From Zophobihabitans entericus (GTDB lineage Bacteria; Pseudomonadota; Gammaproteobacteria; Enterobacterales; Orbaceae): DNA of 64,000 nt. Within the stretch, counting starts at the first letter, position 1, and each line of letters begins with the position of its first letter. Below, piece by piece: positions 9,953 to 18,846 of the stretch. The notes under the pieces are model-generated. The model worked only from the letters and a program-made list of their open reading frames with translations. It did not search any database and had not been told where the DNA came from. A program made the position numbers and the translations under genes. The stretch spans positions 99,418-163,417 of the forward strand of contig NZ_CP050253.1 of NCBI RefSeq assembly GCF_011745665.1, read 5' to 3'.

Positions 9953-10783
9953 TTACTCTACCTGAGACTGAAACTTTACCTGTTTTCTGTCACGAACAAC
10001 GGGTAGTGACTGACGAACCTGAGCAACCTCAGATAAATTCAGTGTTGCTATCACAACACCTTCACCTTCCGGCAAACAACCTAAAATATTTGCCCATGGA
10101 TCTACAATCATGCTATGCCCCCAGGTTTGGCGGCCTGATTGATGAAGACCACCCTGTGCGGAAGCGACTACAAAACATTGATTATCAATCGCTCTGGCAC
10201 GTAATAGTAATTCCCAGTGGGATCTACCTGTTTGATAAGTAAAGGCTGCCGGCAAGAGTAGAATATCAATATCCCCCATCGCTGCTAAAAACTGTGGGAA
10301 ACGAATATCATAACAAATTGCCAGTCCGACACGCCCAAAAGGTAAATCTACCGTAACCACCTGATTACCGGCGACCATCGTTTGACCTTCATCATGCACC
10401 ATTTGCTCAGTATGAATACTAAACAGATGCACTTTATCGTAGCGGCTATACAGAGTGCCATCAGGTGCATATAGCATCAGAGAATTAGTGACTTTATCAG
10501 TAATACCAATATCCAAAGGAATAGAACCACCAGCCAACCAGATTTGATATTTTTTAGCAATTTGACTAAGAGTATCCTGAATTAAGCCCGAACCCACTGA
10601 TTCTTTAATTGCCAGTTTAGCCTTTGGATCAGCACTGATTAGACAGAAATATTCAGGCAGAACCACAAACGCAGCCCCTTGCTCGGCAGCACGTGCAATC
10701 AATTGTTCTGCTTTTAACAGATTCTGCTTTACGCACTCCCCTGACACCATTTGAATGCTGGCAACAGTAACCGCTCTTTTCAT
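9953..10783 (-). CDS. Carbon-nitrogen hydrolase, probable deaminated-glutathione amidase (Nit1/YbeM type)
   Basis: Nitrilase-superfamily amidase of 276 residues. The Glu-Lys-Cys triad is visible: Glu44 in VLPEYF, Lys117 in YDKVHLF and Cys157 in AICYDIRFP. Similarity to Nit1/YbeM (for example HTEQMVHDEGQ, FTYQTGRSHWELLLRARAIDNQ) points to hydrolysis of deaminated glutathione, a metabolite-repair role. The exact substrate is inferred from the family. It lies 100 bp after the gltX start on the same strand and 58 bp past the GNAT gene; no terminator separates it from the latter. Confidence 0.85.
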   Translation of the reverse strand: MKRAVTVASIQMVSGECVKQNLLKAEQLIARAAEQGAAFVVLPEYFCLISADPKAKLAIKESVGSGLIQDTLSQIAKKYQIWLAGGSIPLDIGITDKVTNSLMLYAPDGTLYSRYDKVHLFSIHTEQMVHDEGQTMVAGNQVVTVDLPFGRVGLAICYDIRFPQFLAAMGDIDILLLPAAFTYQTGRSHWELLLRARAIDNQCFVVASAQGGLHQSGRQTWGHSMIVDPWANILGCLPEGEGVVIATLNLSEVAQVRQSLPVVRDRKQVKFQSQVE

Positions 10784-10841
10784 TTTAAAAACTCTAATAA
10801 AATCAAAGGGTTAATAAATTAACTCTTTGATTAATTTAATG

Positions 10842-11129
10842 TTATTCTTTTACCAGCAAGTGCTGTAAATGGGTTTTACGTTCAAATTGTACTTTAGCAT
10901 AAGAACAGACCGGTATGATTTTACGCCCTTCCTGTTTGAGTTTTTCGACCGCCAGTTCAAACAAGTGTTCCGCAATTCCTTGTCCACGGTAATTAGGGTT
11001 AACATAGATATGATCAATAATCCCGATATTATCCCCTTCACGCTGGAAAGTCACTTCTGCCACATCTGGCTCACCTGCTAAACCCGGGACATAAAAACGA
11101 TGTTTACCTTCAAGATACTGAATAGTCAT
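10842..11129 (-). CDS. Small GNAT N-acetyltransferase, YjdJ-like
   Basis: A 95-residue protein with the compact GNAT fold of the YjdJ/NATD1 group. The acetyl-CoA-binding signature YVNPNYRGQGIAEHLFELA is at about residues 42-60, and IIPVCSYAKVQFER near the C-terminus is typical of this group. Substrate unknown. AAGGAG stands before the ATG. It is upstream of the nitrilase-fold gene on the same strand and probably co-transcribed with it. Confidence 0.85.
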   Translation of the reverse strand: MTIQYLEGKHRFYVPGLAGEPDVAEVTFQREGDNIGIIDHIYVNPNYRGQGIAEHLFELAVEKLKQEGRKIIPVCSYAKVQFERKTHLQHLLVKE

Positions 11130-11234
11130 TTGGTCGCTCCTTTACGTTTTATACACTGCTTATAATCAGTAAGATAAGCCTATCTCACCTTAGAATCAAT
11201 CATGTTTCAAATTTCTGAGCTATTTTTTCCTGGA

Positions 11235-11265
11235 ATAAAAAAGCCGGCTAATATAACCGGCTTTT
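11235..11265 (-). terminator. Rho-independent terminator of pfkA
   Basis: AAAAGCCGG/CCGGCTTTT stem (11239-11247 with 11257-11265). T-rich flanks on both strands mean it could work in either direction, but only pfkA (minus) ends here. Confidence 0.85.
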
Positions 11266-11285
11266 ATGCAGAATATAAAAGATAC

Positions 11286-12248
11286 TTAGAACAGGTGTTT
11301 AGCAGTATCAAATAGTTCCTGATTAAATGGACGTTTCATGTTTTCGATCGCATCGATAATATCATGATGAACCATCTTCTCATTTTGAATACCTACACAA
11401 CGACCACCAAAACCTTGTAGTAATAGTTGTACTGCATATTCACCCATACGAGAAGCTAAAATTCTGTCGTAAGGTACTGGTGAACCACCACGTTGAATGT
11501 GGCCTAAAATTGTTGCACGAGTTTCATGTTTAACTGCCGCTTCAATTTCTGCCGCCAGTTCATTCACATCACACATATGCTCAGTCACTGCAACGATAGC
11601 GTGTTTTTTGCCTTTCGCAAAGCCTTGTTTAATTTCATTAATTAAGTCTTCACGTTTAAATTCAACTTCTGGGATCACGATAAATTCACAACCACCAGCA
11701 ATAGCCGCTGACAATGTTAAATCACCACAATGACGCCCCATCACTTCAATAACAGAAATACGTTGATGAGATGAAGAAGTATCACGTAAGCGGTCAATTG
11801 CCTCAACCACAGTACTTAATGCCGTAAAATAACCAATTGTATAGTCAGTACCGGCAACATCGTTATCGATTGTGCCCGGAATACCTACACATGGGAAACC
11901 TTCTTCGGTTAAGCGCATCGCACCCATATAAGAACCATCTCCGCCGATAACCACTAATGCGTCAATTTCATTCTTTCTCAAATTACCAATTGCAGTTAAA
12001 CGTGTTGCTTCTTCTTTGAATTGCGGGAAACGAGCTGAGCCCAGAAATGTACCACCACGGTTAATCATATCTGAAACGCTGTAGCGATTTAATCGCTCAA
12101 TACGATTCTCATATAATCCTTGGTAACCATCACGAATGCCGAATACTTCGAGTCCCTCTCCAAGTGCCGTTCTTACTACACCACGAATGGCTGCATTCAT
12201 GCCCGGTGCATCCCCACCGCTTGTTAATATACCAATCTTCTTAATCAT
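11286..12248 (-). CDS. pfkA: ATP-dependent 6-phosphofructokinase I
   Basis: Phosphorylates fructose 6-phosphate with ATP, the committed step of glycolysis. Its 320 residues equal E. coli PfkA. The ATP site shows [15 protein letters not shown] and [12 protein letters not shown]. The catalytic region PGTIDND contains the catalytic Asp, and MGRHCGDL and [13 protein letters not shown] are family typical. It follows fieF by 69 bp, as in the enteric fieF-pfkA order. Its presence indicates a working Embden-Meyerhof pathway. Confidence 0.97.
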   Translation of the reverse strand: MIKKIGILTSGGDAPGMNAAIRGVVRTALGEGLEVFGIRDGYQGLYENRIERLNRYSVSDMINRGGTFLGSARFPQFKEEATRLTAIGNLRKNEIDALVVIGGDGSYMGAMRLTEEGFPCVGIPGTIDNDVAGTDYTIGYFTALSTVVEAIDRLRDTSSSHQRISVIEVMGRHCGDLTLSAAIAGGCEFIVIPEVEFKREDLINEIKQGFAKGKKHAIVAVTEHMCDVNELAAEIEAAVKHETRATILGHIQRGGSPVPYDRILASRMGEYAVQLLLQGFGGRCVGIQNEKMVHHDIIDAIENMKRPFNQELFDTAKHLF

Positions 12249-12317
12249 GTTAACCTCGAAAATGAATTATTTGTCTGGAACCATTATAAATACTTAATTA
12301 AACACTAACAATAGGTA

Positions 12318-13217
12318 CTAAAACAACTCTCTTTCACGCTCGTACTCAATGCTAGAAATTGGATCCTGATGAATGATAATTTCAGAATCGGGAAACTCCT
12401 TTAGTAATGCGTGCTCAACCTTATCAGCAATACTGTGTGCATCAACTAATCGCATATTGTCATCCAGTTCAAGGTGCAGCTGGATGAATTTTGTTTTACC
12501 TGACTGGCGCGTGCGAATTTCATGCACACCATTAACCGGAGTAAAAGACTCGGCAATCTCTCTGATACGCTTATTCTCTTCTTCCGGCAGCGCACAATCC
12601 AGTAGTAATTGTATGGCTGAAAATGCAATCTTAAAAGCACTAAACAGGATATAACAGCCAATAATTATTGCTAAAATAGCATCCGCGTAAAGAAAACCAT
12701 TCCAGCTAAGTACCAGTGCAATAATTACGCCAATATTCATAAATAAGTCGGACTGATAGTGTAATCTATCTGCTTTAATTGCCTGACTACCTGTCTTTTT
12801 AATCACATAAGATTGATAGCTCACCAGGCAGATAGTAAAAACCAGTGAAATACTTGTCACGATAATCCCAAATACCGGGAAATTTAGCGGCACAGGATTC
12901 ATCAGATGCTTGGCACTACTGAGCAGTAAAAAGGCCGCAGAACCAACAATAAAAGCACTTTGTGCCAGTGCTGCCAAAGATTCTGCCTTACCATGACCAA
13001 AGGTATGTCCTTTATCTGCTGGCTGCAGGGCATAGCGTATAATTAATAAATTCAGTCCAGAAGCCAGTAAGTCAATACTGGAATCAAGTAATGAGGCAAG
13101 TAAGCTAATTGCACCAGTGTACCACCAGGCAATTAACTTAATGAATAACAATATTGATGCGAGCACAATCGCACTTGTTGCCGCTCGTTTGACTAATTTT
13201 TCGTATGAAGTATCCAT
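12318..13217 (-). CDS. fieF: Ferrous-iron/zinc efflux pump FieF (cation diffusion facilitator)
   Basis: Inner-membrane proton-coupled exporter of Fe2+ and Zn2+. From ATG 13217 it has 299 residues (E. coli FieF 300) and begins MDTSYEKLVKRAA, aligning with the known N-terminus; an in-frame ATG 57 bp upstream would add an atypical extension. There are six hydrophobic segments, metal-site motifs LLDSSIDL and HYQSDLFMN (the DxxxD and HxxxD pairs), the CDF hallmark FGHGKAESLAALAQS, and a cytoplasmic C-terminal domain. cpxP, which separates fieF from cpxR in E. coli, is absent. Confidence 0.93.
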   Translation of the reverse strand: MDTSYEKLVKRAATSAIVLASILLFIKLIAWWYTGAISLLASLLDSSIDLLASGLNLLIIRYALQPADKGHTFGHGKAESLAALAQSAFIVGSAAFLLLSSAKHLMNPVPLNFPVFGIIVTSISLVFTICLVSYQSYVIKKTGSQAIKADRLHYQSDLFMNIGVIIALVLSWNGFLYADAILAIIIGCYILFSAFKIAFSAIQLLLDCALPEEENKRIREIAESFTPVNGVHEIRTRQSGKTKFIQLHLELDDNMRLVDAHSIADKVEHALLKEFPDSEIIIHQDPISSIEYERERELF

Positions 13218-13418
13218 GCTTATACTGATTCTTTTCAAATATCTGGAAAAATAGGGTGTTAATAGAAAAAACAATTATCCAATAATTAATGGACTAAATG
13301 AGCCCTTCTATTTTCTAAAAGAGCATTTGTCTATATAATAACACAAATGTAAGCAGGATTTAGTATCCAAGTCCTATTAAATGCGAAATATCCTACGAAA
13401 ATGACACAGGAAGCTGAC

Positions 13419-14129
13419 ATGAATAAATTATTACTTATAGATGATGATAAAGATATCACTTCACTATTAAAGGAATTACTGGTAATAGAAGGTTTTGAGG
13501 TAGAAGTCGCAAATGATGGGCAAGAAGCATTAAAAGTATTTGATGATACTTTTGACTTAGTTTTGCTTGATGTCATGATGCCGGGTATGAATGGTTTAAG
13601 CGTATTAACACAGCTTAGACAACGTCATACCGTACCAGTTATTTTCCTGACAGCCAAAGATAGCGAACTTGATCGCGTAGTAGGCCTTGAGCTGGGTGCT
13701 GATGATTATATTATTAAGCCATTTAACGACCGTGAACTCATTGCTCGTATTCGTGCACTTTTACGCCGTCATCAATGGGATAGTTCAGTTAAAGAAAATC
13801 AGGACGATCCTTCTGAATATACCATCGATAAATTAAGAGTGAATATCAAGCAACAGGTCGCCTCTTTTGATAATCAATATCTTGATCTAACCGGTACTGA
13901 ATTCTTAGTTCTGCAAAAACTGTTAGAACACAAAGGGCAAATCATTTCCCGTAATACGTTAAGTGAATCAGTACTTGGTAAGGCCTTTTCGCCACTTGAT
14001 CGCTCTGTCGATGTACACGTCTCTAATTTACGTAAAAAACTGCCTCCGCGTTCTGATGGCTTGCCATGGATCAAAACATTGCGTGCCAAGGGCTATCTGT
14101 TTGTCTTTGATAAAGATGTACACGACTAA
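13419..14129 (+). CDS. cpxR: CpxR envelope-stress response regulator
   Basis: OmpR-family DNA-binding response regulator phosphorylated by CpxA. ATG 13419, preceded by CAGGAAG, gives MNKLLLIDDD and 236 residues; an upstream in-frame ATG at 13401 lacks this fit. The phospho-acceptor is Asp51 in LLLDVMMPG, with conserved Lys in YIIKPFNDRE. A winged-helix output domain occupies the C-terminal half (LTGTEFLVLQKLLEHKGQ). The receiver sequence is close to E. coli CpxR, including SELDRVVGLELGADDY. cpxA starts 27 bp downstream. Confidence 0.96.
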   Translation: MNKLLLIDDDKDITSLLKELLVIEGFEVEVANDGQEALKVFDDTFDLVLLDVMMPGMNGLSVLTQLRQRHTVPVIFLTAKDSELDRVVGLELGADDYIIKPFNDRELIARIRALLRRHQWDSSVKENQDDPSEYTIDKLRVNIKQQVASFDNQYLDLTGTEFLVLQKLLEHKGQIISRNTLSESVLGKAFSPLDRSVDVHVSNLRKKLPPRSDGLPWIKTLRAKGYLFVFDKDVHD

Positions 14130-14156
14130 ATAAATTTGAGTGATTGAGAGTCATCT

Positions 14157-15536
14157 ATGTGGATATTTAATAGGTTAACAGTTCGTATTTTTATTGTTTT
14201 CCTGTTTACTGTGGCATTCTTTTTAATGCTGGCAATTACTTTACCTAAACTGGACTCTCGTAACCTGACTTATATTTCTAATCAGGAAAAAGAAGTTGGT
14301 ATTGAACTGGCACAGTCACTTGAAACTGAACTACTGAAAATCCCGCAAAATGGTTTCCGCTGGTGGATGCGATTTATTGTGGTCATGGATAAAGCGGCTA
14401 TGCCTGGACAATCTTTATTCATTGTTACACCAACAGAACAGATTCTGACTGCCAATGCAACCTACAGAGATATTGTACAGAACTTCTCGGAGCTCTCCAA
14501 TAATGTCTCAGAGCCCGCTAAAAAAGTCTATGGTAGTGAAGAAGTGCTTGGTCCTTTCCAGATAGCTTACGGGCAGGAGGAATATCTGCTCTATGTGGTT
14601 CAGCCGGTCACGGCACTACAATCTCAATTTGCTAATATTTTATTCGACCATCCGTTATTACTCTTATCCTTAACGATGCTCCTGAGCTCTCCTTTACTAC
14701 TTTGGCTTTCGTGGAGTTTGGCAAAACCAGCGCGCCGCCTGAAAAAAGTGGCAGATGAGGTTGCCCGTGGTAACTTACAAGAGTGGCCAGATCTGGAGTC
14801 CGGTTCTTATGAGTTTCAGGCAACCGGCGCCAGCTTTAACCACATGTTACGTGAGCTAAAACATACTCAGGAATCTCAGCAGCGTTTAATCTCTGATATC
14901 TCCCATGAACTACGTACACCGTTGACCCGCTTACGATTAGCCAGCGCGATACTTCGTCGCAAACAGGGGGAAAGTAGCGAGCTGCAACGTATTGAAGACG
15001 AATCAGGTAAGCTGGACGCTATGATTAGTGAATTACTGTCACTTGCACGTAACCAATATACAGAACAAGATATGCGCGACCTGATGACAGTTGAAGAGCT
15101 GTGGGAACTGGTTCTGGAAGATGCTGAATTTGAGGCTGAACAGCTAGGTAAATCATTTAAAGTCACAACAGATATTCCCAATGTTCGTATTTTTGGCTTT
15201 AGTCAGGCACTCAGTAGTGCGCTGGAAAACGTCATACGCAACGCGTTTCGCTATAGTGATAAGCGCATTGAAATCGGCTTTCATGTACATGATGAACAAC
15301 TTATGGTTATCATTGATGATGATGGCCCGGGTGTGTCAGAAAAAGAGTATGAGCAAATATTTATGCCGTTTTACCGCACTAGTGAAGCCAGAGACCGTAC
15401 ATCCGGCGGTACCGGACTGGGTCTGGCAATCGTACGTAAAGCGATCAATCAGGATAAAGGTACCGTTTATGCTACAAAGAGTCCGTTACAAGGGCTCCGT
15501 GTTGTCATTACCCTTCCTCTTGCCACCAACAAATAG
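14157..15536 (+). CDS. cpxA: CpxA sensor histidine kinase
   Basis: Inner-membrane kinase/phosphatase sensing misfolded envelope proteins; 459 residues (E. coli 457). Membrane segments lie at about residues 8-29 and 165-187 with a periplasmic domain between, then HAMP, then the H-box SDISHELRTPLTRLRL with His250. The N box is NVIRNAFRYS and the ATP-lid glycines are in DDDGPGV and GGTGLGLAI. Forms an operon with cpxR, and trmL follows after 21 bp. E. coli CpxA is held inactive by CpxP, which is not encoded here. Confidence 0.96.
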   Translation: MWIFNRLTVRIFIVFLFTVAFFLMLAITLPKLDSRNLTYISNQEKEVGIELAQSLETELLKIPQNGFRWWMRFIVVMDKAAMPGQSLFIVTPTEQILTANATYRDIVQNFSELSNNVSEPAKKVYGSEEVLGPFQIAYGQEEYLLYVVQPVTALQSQFANILFDHPLLLLSLTMLLSSPLLLWLSWSLAKPARRLKKVADEVARGNLQEWPDLESGSYEFQATGASFNHMLRELKHTQESQQRLISDISHELRTPLTRLRLASAILRRKQGESSELQRIEDESGKLDAMISELLSLARNQYTEQDMRDLMTVEELWELVLEDAEFEAEQLGKSFKVTTDIPNVRIFGFSQALSSALENVIRNAFRYSDKRIEIGFHVHDEQLMVIIDDDGPGVSEKEYEQIFMPFYRTSEARDRTSGGTGLGLAIVRKAINQDKGTVYATKSPLQGLRVVITLPLATNK

Positions 15537-15557
15537 AAGTAAAATAAGGTTAATATC

Positions 15558-16058
15558 GTGTTAAATATTGTGCTGTTTGAGCCAGAAATCCCCCCTAATA
15601 CTGGCAATATCATTCGTCTGTGTGCCAATACAGGCTTTGCGCTACATATCATCGAACCGATGGGATTTGATCTGGATGATAAACGTTTACGCCGAGCAGG
15701 CCTTGATTACCATGAGTTTTCGAATGTAAAACGTTACCGTAATTTTGAACAGTTTTTAACACAAAATGTGTTGAGCCTGACACCACCTGCATCAGATAAA
15801 CCAGCTATATACGCGTTAACCACTAAAGGTAAATTACCACACAGTTCTGTTACTTATAAAGCCAATGATTATCTGTTATTTGGCCCTGAAACACGCGGTT
15901 TGCCACCCGTTATTTTAGATAATCTGCCACAGGAACAAAAAATTCGTATTCCGATGCTGGCTGACAGCCGTAGTATGAATCTGTCTAACGCTGTATCTGT
16001 AGTAGTTTATGAATCATGGCGTCAGTTAGGTTATCAAAACGCACTGCTCCCAAAATAA
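15558..16058 (+). CDS. trmL: tRNA (cytidine/uridine-34 2'-O)-methyltransferase TrmL
   Basis: SPOUT-class methyltransferase modifying the wobble base of tRNA-Leu isoacceptors; 166 residues. The N-terminal signature is [21 protein letters not shown] and the knot region includes [10 protein letters not shown] and [18 protein letters not shown]. The start is GTG at 15558, with AAGG ten bases before. In E. coli trmL lies beside cysE; here it is joined to cpxA, while gpsA-cysE are more than 20 kb away. Confidence 0.95.
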   Translation: MLNIVLFEPEIPPNTGNIIRLCANTGFALHIIEPMGFDLDDKRLRRAGLDYHEFSNVKRYRNFEQFLTQNVLSLTPPASDKPAIYALTTKGKLPHSSVTYKANDYLLFGPETRGLPPVILDNLPQEQKIRIPMLADSRSMNLSNAVSVVVYESWRQLGYQNALLPK

Positions 16059-16115
16059 AATACACATAATAGTTATATTGATTAATTTAACTGAGGTTTA
16101 TATAGCGTTAGTTCT

Positions 16116-17309
16116 TTACCAACGACCCGACGCTCCACCTCCGCCGCTGCGACCGCCACCGCCACTTCGGCTACTGCTACTGCGGGAACTTCCTCCACCT
16201 CCAGATCTTGAACTACCACCTGAGCGGGAAGAACCAGAACCTGTGGTTGGTTTAATAAACCCTTTATAGATACCAATAATAATAAAAAGTGTAATAACTG
16301 TCGTTATCGATACAGCAGCACCCAATGAGCCCGTTGAGAAATAAGAAAAAAGATAAACAATAGAACCAAAAATAATCCCGGGGAAAAGAGCCTTCTTAAG
16401 TTTTTCTGATTTAATCCACCTATCTAAAATCATAAGGACTCCGGCAAAAAAGCCTAGAATATAGAAGACAGAGACAACAAAACAGGTAAATATCATGACA
16501 ACACTAAACCAGGCAGGGAATATCTGTAAAAACAGTAACTGTACCCAACGAGGCAAATCATTACGCAAAAAATCTTCACCAAAGGTCAGCCCATTCCATG
16601 TGGTGAGATCAAACCCACCAAAATAAGCAGTTAAGGCGATAATTCCTCCCCAAAATAGCCCCGCTCTCAAAGGAAAACGTTTTAATGTCTTCACAATAAT
16701 ACTTAGCCATAACAGAAGACTACCACCAATAACCAACCCTGCAACAATATCAAGAAGTCCAATGGATTCAGTTTGTTTAGTTACAATCAAAGACATCTGA
16801 TCAATGGGGGGTAACTCTTCCTGTTTGACTTTAGCAATAAGTGCATCAACAGCCAACTCAATACCTTTAGCGTACTGCTCAGCTCTAAAATAGGGAATCA
16901 GATAATTTTGGATAACCTGACTGGTGAAAAGGTCAGTAATTTGCCCTTCCAGTCCATAGCCAACTTCAATCCGCATAGTGCGGTCATTCAATGCAACAAT
17001 CAGTAGAACACCGTCATCAATCCCCTTGCGCCCCAGTTGCCACTGTGCAAAAATCTGACTGGCAAATTGTTCAATACTTTCGCGACCTGTGGTTGGAACA
17101 ATCAGCACTGCGATTTGTGCTCCTGTTTCATGTTCCAGATCCATAATTTTGTCATTAATCAGGTTATATTCACCCGGTGATAATAGCGATATAGTGTCAG
17201 TGACACCCTCATCCATTACCGGATAATTTGATGGATTAGCCTGCACTGACAGACTTAAGCACCAACTCATTATCATAATGAAAAAACGCTTTCTGATTAA
17301 TTGATTCAT
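16116..17309 (-). CDS. TPM-domain membrane protein (YgcG family)
   Basis: A 397-residue exported membrane protein of unknown cellular role. A signal peptide is seen at residues 1-24 (cleavage after SVQA), then a TPM domain at about 30-165, typified by YVLL-like GVLLIVALNDRTMRIEVGYGLEG. Several hydrophobic segments follow between about 180 and 350. The last ~45 residues are almost only Gly, Ser and Arg and end GASGRW, a tail typical of YgcG-like proteins. It is convergent with trmL. Antisense open frames over the tail are artefacts of its biased codons. Confidence 0.85.
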   Translation of the reverse strand: MNQLIRKRFFIMIMSWCLSLSVQANPSNYPVMDEGVTDTISLLSPGEYNLINDKIMDLEHETGAQIAVLIVPTTGRESIEQFASQIFAQWQLGRKGIDDGVLLIVALNDRTMRIEVGYGLEGQITDLFTSQVIQNYLIPYFRAEQYAKGIELAVDALIAKVKQEELPPIDQMSLIVTKQTESIGLLDIVAGLVIGGSLLLWLSIIVKTLKRFPLRAGLFWGGIIALTAYFGGFDLTTWNGLTFGEDFLRNDLPRWVQLLFLQIFPAWFSVVMIFTCFVVSVFYILGFFAGVLMILDRWIKSEKLKKALFPGIIFGSIVYLFSYFSTGSLGAAVSITTVITLFIIIGIYKGFIKPTTGSGSSRSGGSSRSGGGGSSRSSSSRSGGGGRSGGGGASGRW

Positions 17310-17546
17310 CCGCTCTCAGTCCTGACCACAATATTCTTACCTTATAGTTATTGTCAGTATTTTATAATGAATTGAGCATTTATCCATGCTGATAAGGAAA
17401 ATTAAAAGGAAATATGTTCAATTGGTCACTAAACTTGCTACAGATCTTGTAATTCATTAAAAATAAATCATTGTTAATCAAATAAATATAAATTATTAGT
17501 AATAATCGGTTTACGTTTTGGAAGAAATTTCTTTAGCTGATAATTA

Positions 17547-17580
17547 TAAGAGCAATTCTCTGACAGAAAATTGCTCTTAT
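17547..17580 (-). terminator. Hairpin after sohB, probable terminator
   Basis: Perfect 12-bp stem ATAAGAGCAATT/AATTGCTCTTAT (17547-17558 with 17569-17580), 29 bp past the sohB stop. The run following it on the minus strand is only AT-rich, not a clean T tract. The rest of the 299-bp gap to the TPM gene shows nothing recognisable. Confidence 0.5.
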
Positions 17581-17608
17581 ATGCAGAAGGAATTAATGAC
17601 TTGAGGAC

Positions 17609-18676
17609 TTAGAATTGTCTTCTAAATAGAACACGTTCAACACCTTTGGTCACCTGATTTGCTACTCTTTCAGAGAGTTTCTTATTACGACGATATTTGA
17701 CCGACAAAATCTTATAATTCTCTAAATGAGATAAGATGTAATCGTCACTGGTGCCAATCTCATCAACCAGTCCTTTATCTTTGGCTTGCGTGGCAAACCA
17801 GTGCTCACCAGTTGCAACAGCATCAATATCTACATTTGGTCGATTCTCACGTACAAAGTCTTTAAACAGTAGATGAGTTTCGTTCAGCTCTTCCTGAAAC
17901 TTTTTACGCCCTTCATCAGTATTTTCACCAAATAGCGTCAAAGTACGTTTATATTCGCCAGCTGTTTGCAGCTCTACATCAATATCATTTTTCTTAAGCA
18001 AACGATGGAAGTTAGGAATCTGCGCAACTACACCAATAGAGCCAATGATTGCAAACGGTGCAGCAATGATTTTACTGGCAGTACACGCCATCATATAACC
18101 ACCACTTGCTGCGACTTTATCAACCAGCGCAATCAGCTCCACATTATGCTGTTTAAAGCGCATCAGCTGCGAAGCGGCCAGACCATAACCATGTACCACA
18201 CCACCCGGACTTTCCAGTTTTAGTGCTACTTTATCTTCCGGTTTTATCACAGAAAGAACAGCTGTCACTTCCTGACGTAAATCTTCAACCTCTTTCGCAT
18301 CCATACTGCCATTAAACGAGAGGACATAGAGTTTAGACTTTTCCTGAGTACTCTTTTTCGCTTCAGCTGAGTCTGTAGTTGACTCACTCACCTCTTCTTT
18401 AGACGCTTTTTTAGCCTCTAATTTTTCCTGTTTTTTCTCTAACTTACGTTGTTTCTTTTGCTGCTTTTCCCATACTTTTGCTTCAGCATCATTCATACTT
18501 GAATACTGCATCATCTCTTTTAGCTCAGTATAGTTTTCACTAATATCTTTCACTTCTAAGCTACCAGCTGGTGCTCTTTTACGCAGACTGACGATGAACA
18601 GTAATACACCAGCAATCGCAGCAACGATAGTAATGCTTTTAGCTAAAAATAATAGGTATTCAAATATCCAGCTCAT
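17609..18676 (-). CDS. sohB: SohB inner-membrane serine protease (S49 family)
   Basis: SppA/SohB-type peptidase with its catalytic domain in the periplasm; 355 residues (E. coli 349). One or two N-terminal membrane segments lie at about 5-30. A highly charged Lys/Glu-rich, probably coiled segment follows at about 65-115. The S49 domain has Ser191 in VAASGGYMMA and Lys243 in AGEYKRTLTLFGENT, the Ser-Lys dyad. Its function in vivo (quality control of membrane proteins) is known only in outline for the family. It is divergent from fhs. Confidence 0.95.
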   Translation of the reverse strand: MSWIFEYLLFLAKSITIVAAIAGVLLFIVSLRKRAPAGSLEVKDISENYTELKEMMQYSSMNDAEAKVWEKQQKKQRKLEKKQEKLEAKKASKEEVSESTTDSAEAKKSTQEKSKLYVLSFNGSMDAKEVEDLRQEVTAVLSVIKPEDKVALKLESPGGVVHGYGLAASQLMRFKQHNVELIALVDKVAASGGYMMACTASKIIAAPFAIIGSIGVVAQIPNFHRLLKKNDIDVELQTAGEYKRTLTLFGENTDEGRKKFQEELNETHLLFKDFVRENRPNVDIDAVATGEHWFATQAKDKGLVDEIGTSDDYILSHLENYKILSVKYRRNKKLSERVANQVTKGVERVLFRRQF

Positions 18677-18846
18677 AATAATCCTTATTTATCCAGTAAA
18701 TGCTCTGCTCGCTATCATAGCAGATTTTTACTATAGGTTTTAGTTATCGTTACACGCAAAGATTTACAGATTGTCGCTTTATTCAGCTCCCAGTTTTCTT
18801 TATACTATTTACTTATACCAACGATCTGAATAAGAGACCTTGCCTA

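Noticed and set aside
13319-13345. Promoter and CpxR box before cpxR
   Set aside because: A TATATAAT-like -10 is present, but no matching -35 and no clear GTAAA-N5-GTAAA repeat was found.
16078-16276. Pro/Leu/Arg-rich open frame opposite the TPM gene tail
   Set aside because: It is the complement of the Gly/Ser/Arg-rich coding repeat, with no start signal; codon-bias artefact.
18754-18769. PurR-box-like sequence ACGCAAAGATTTACAG before fhs
   Set aside because: It matches the outer bases but lacks the central CG and the last T of the PurR consensus; too weak to call.
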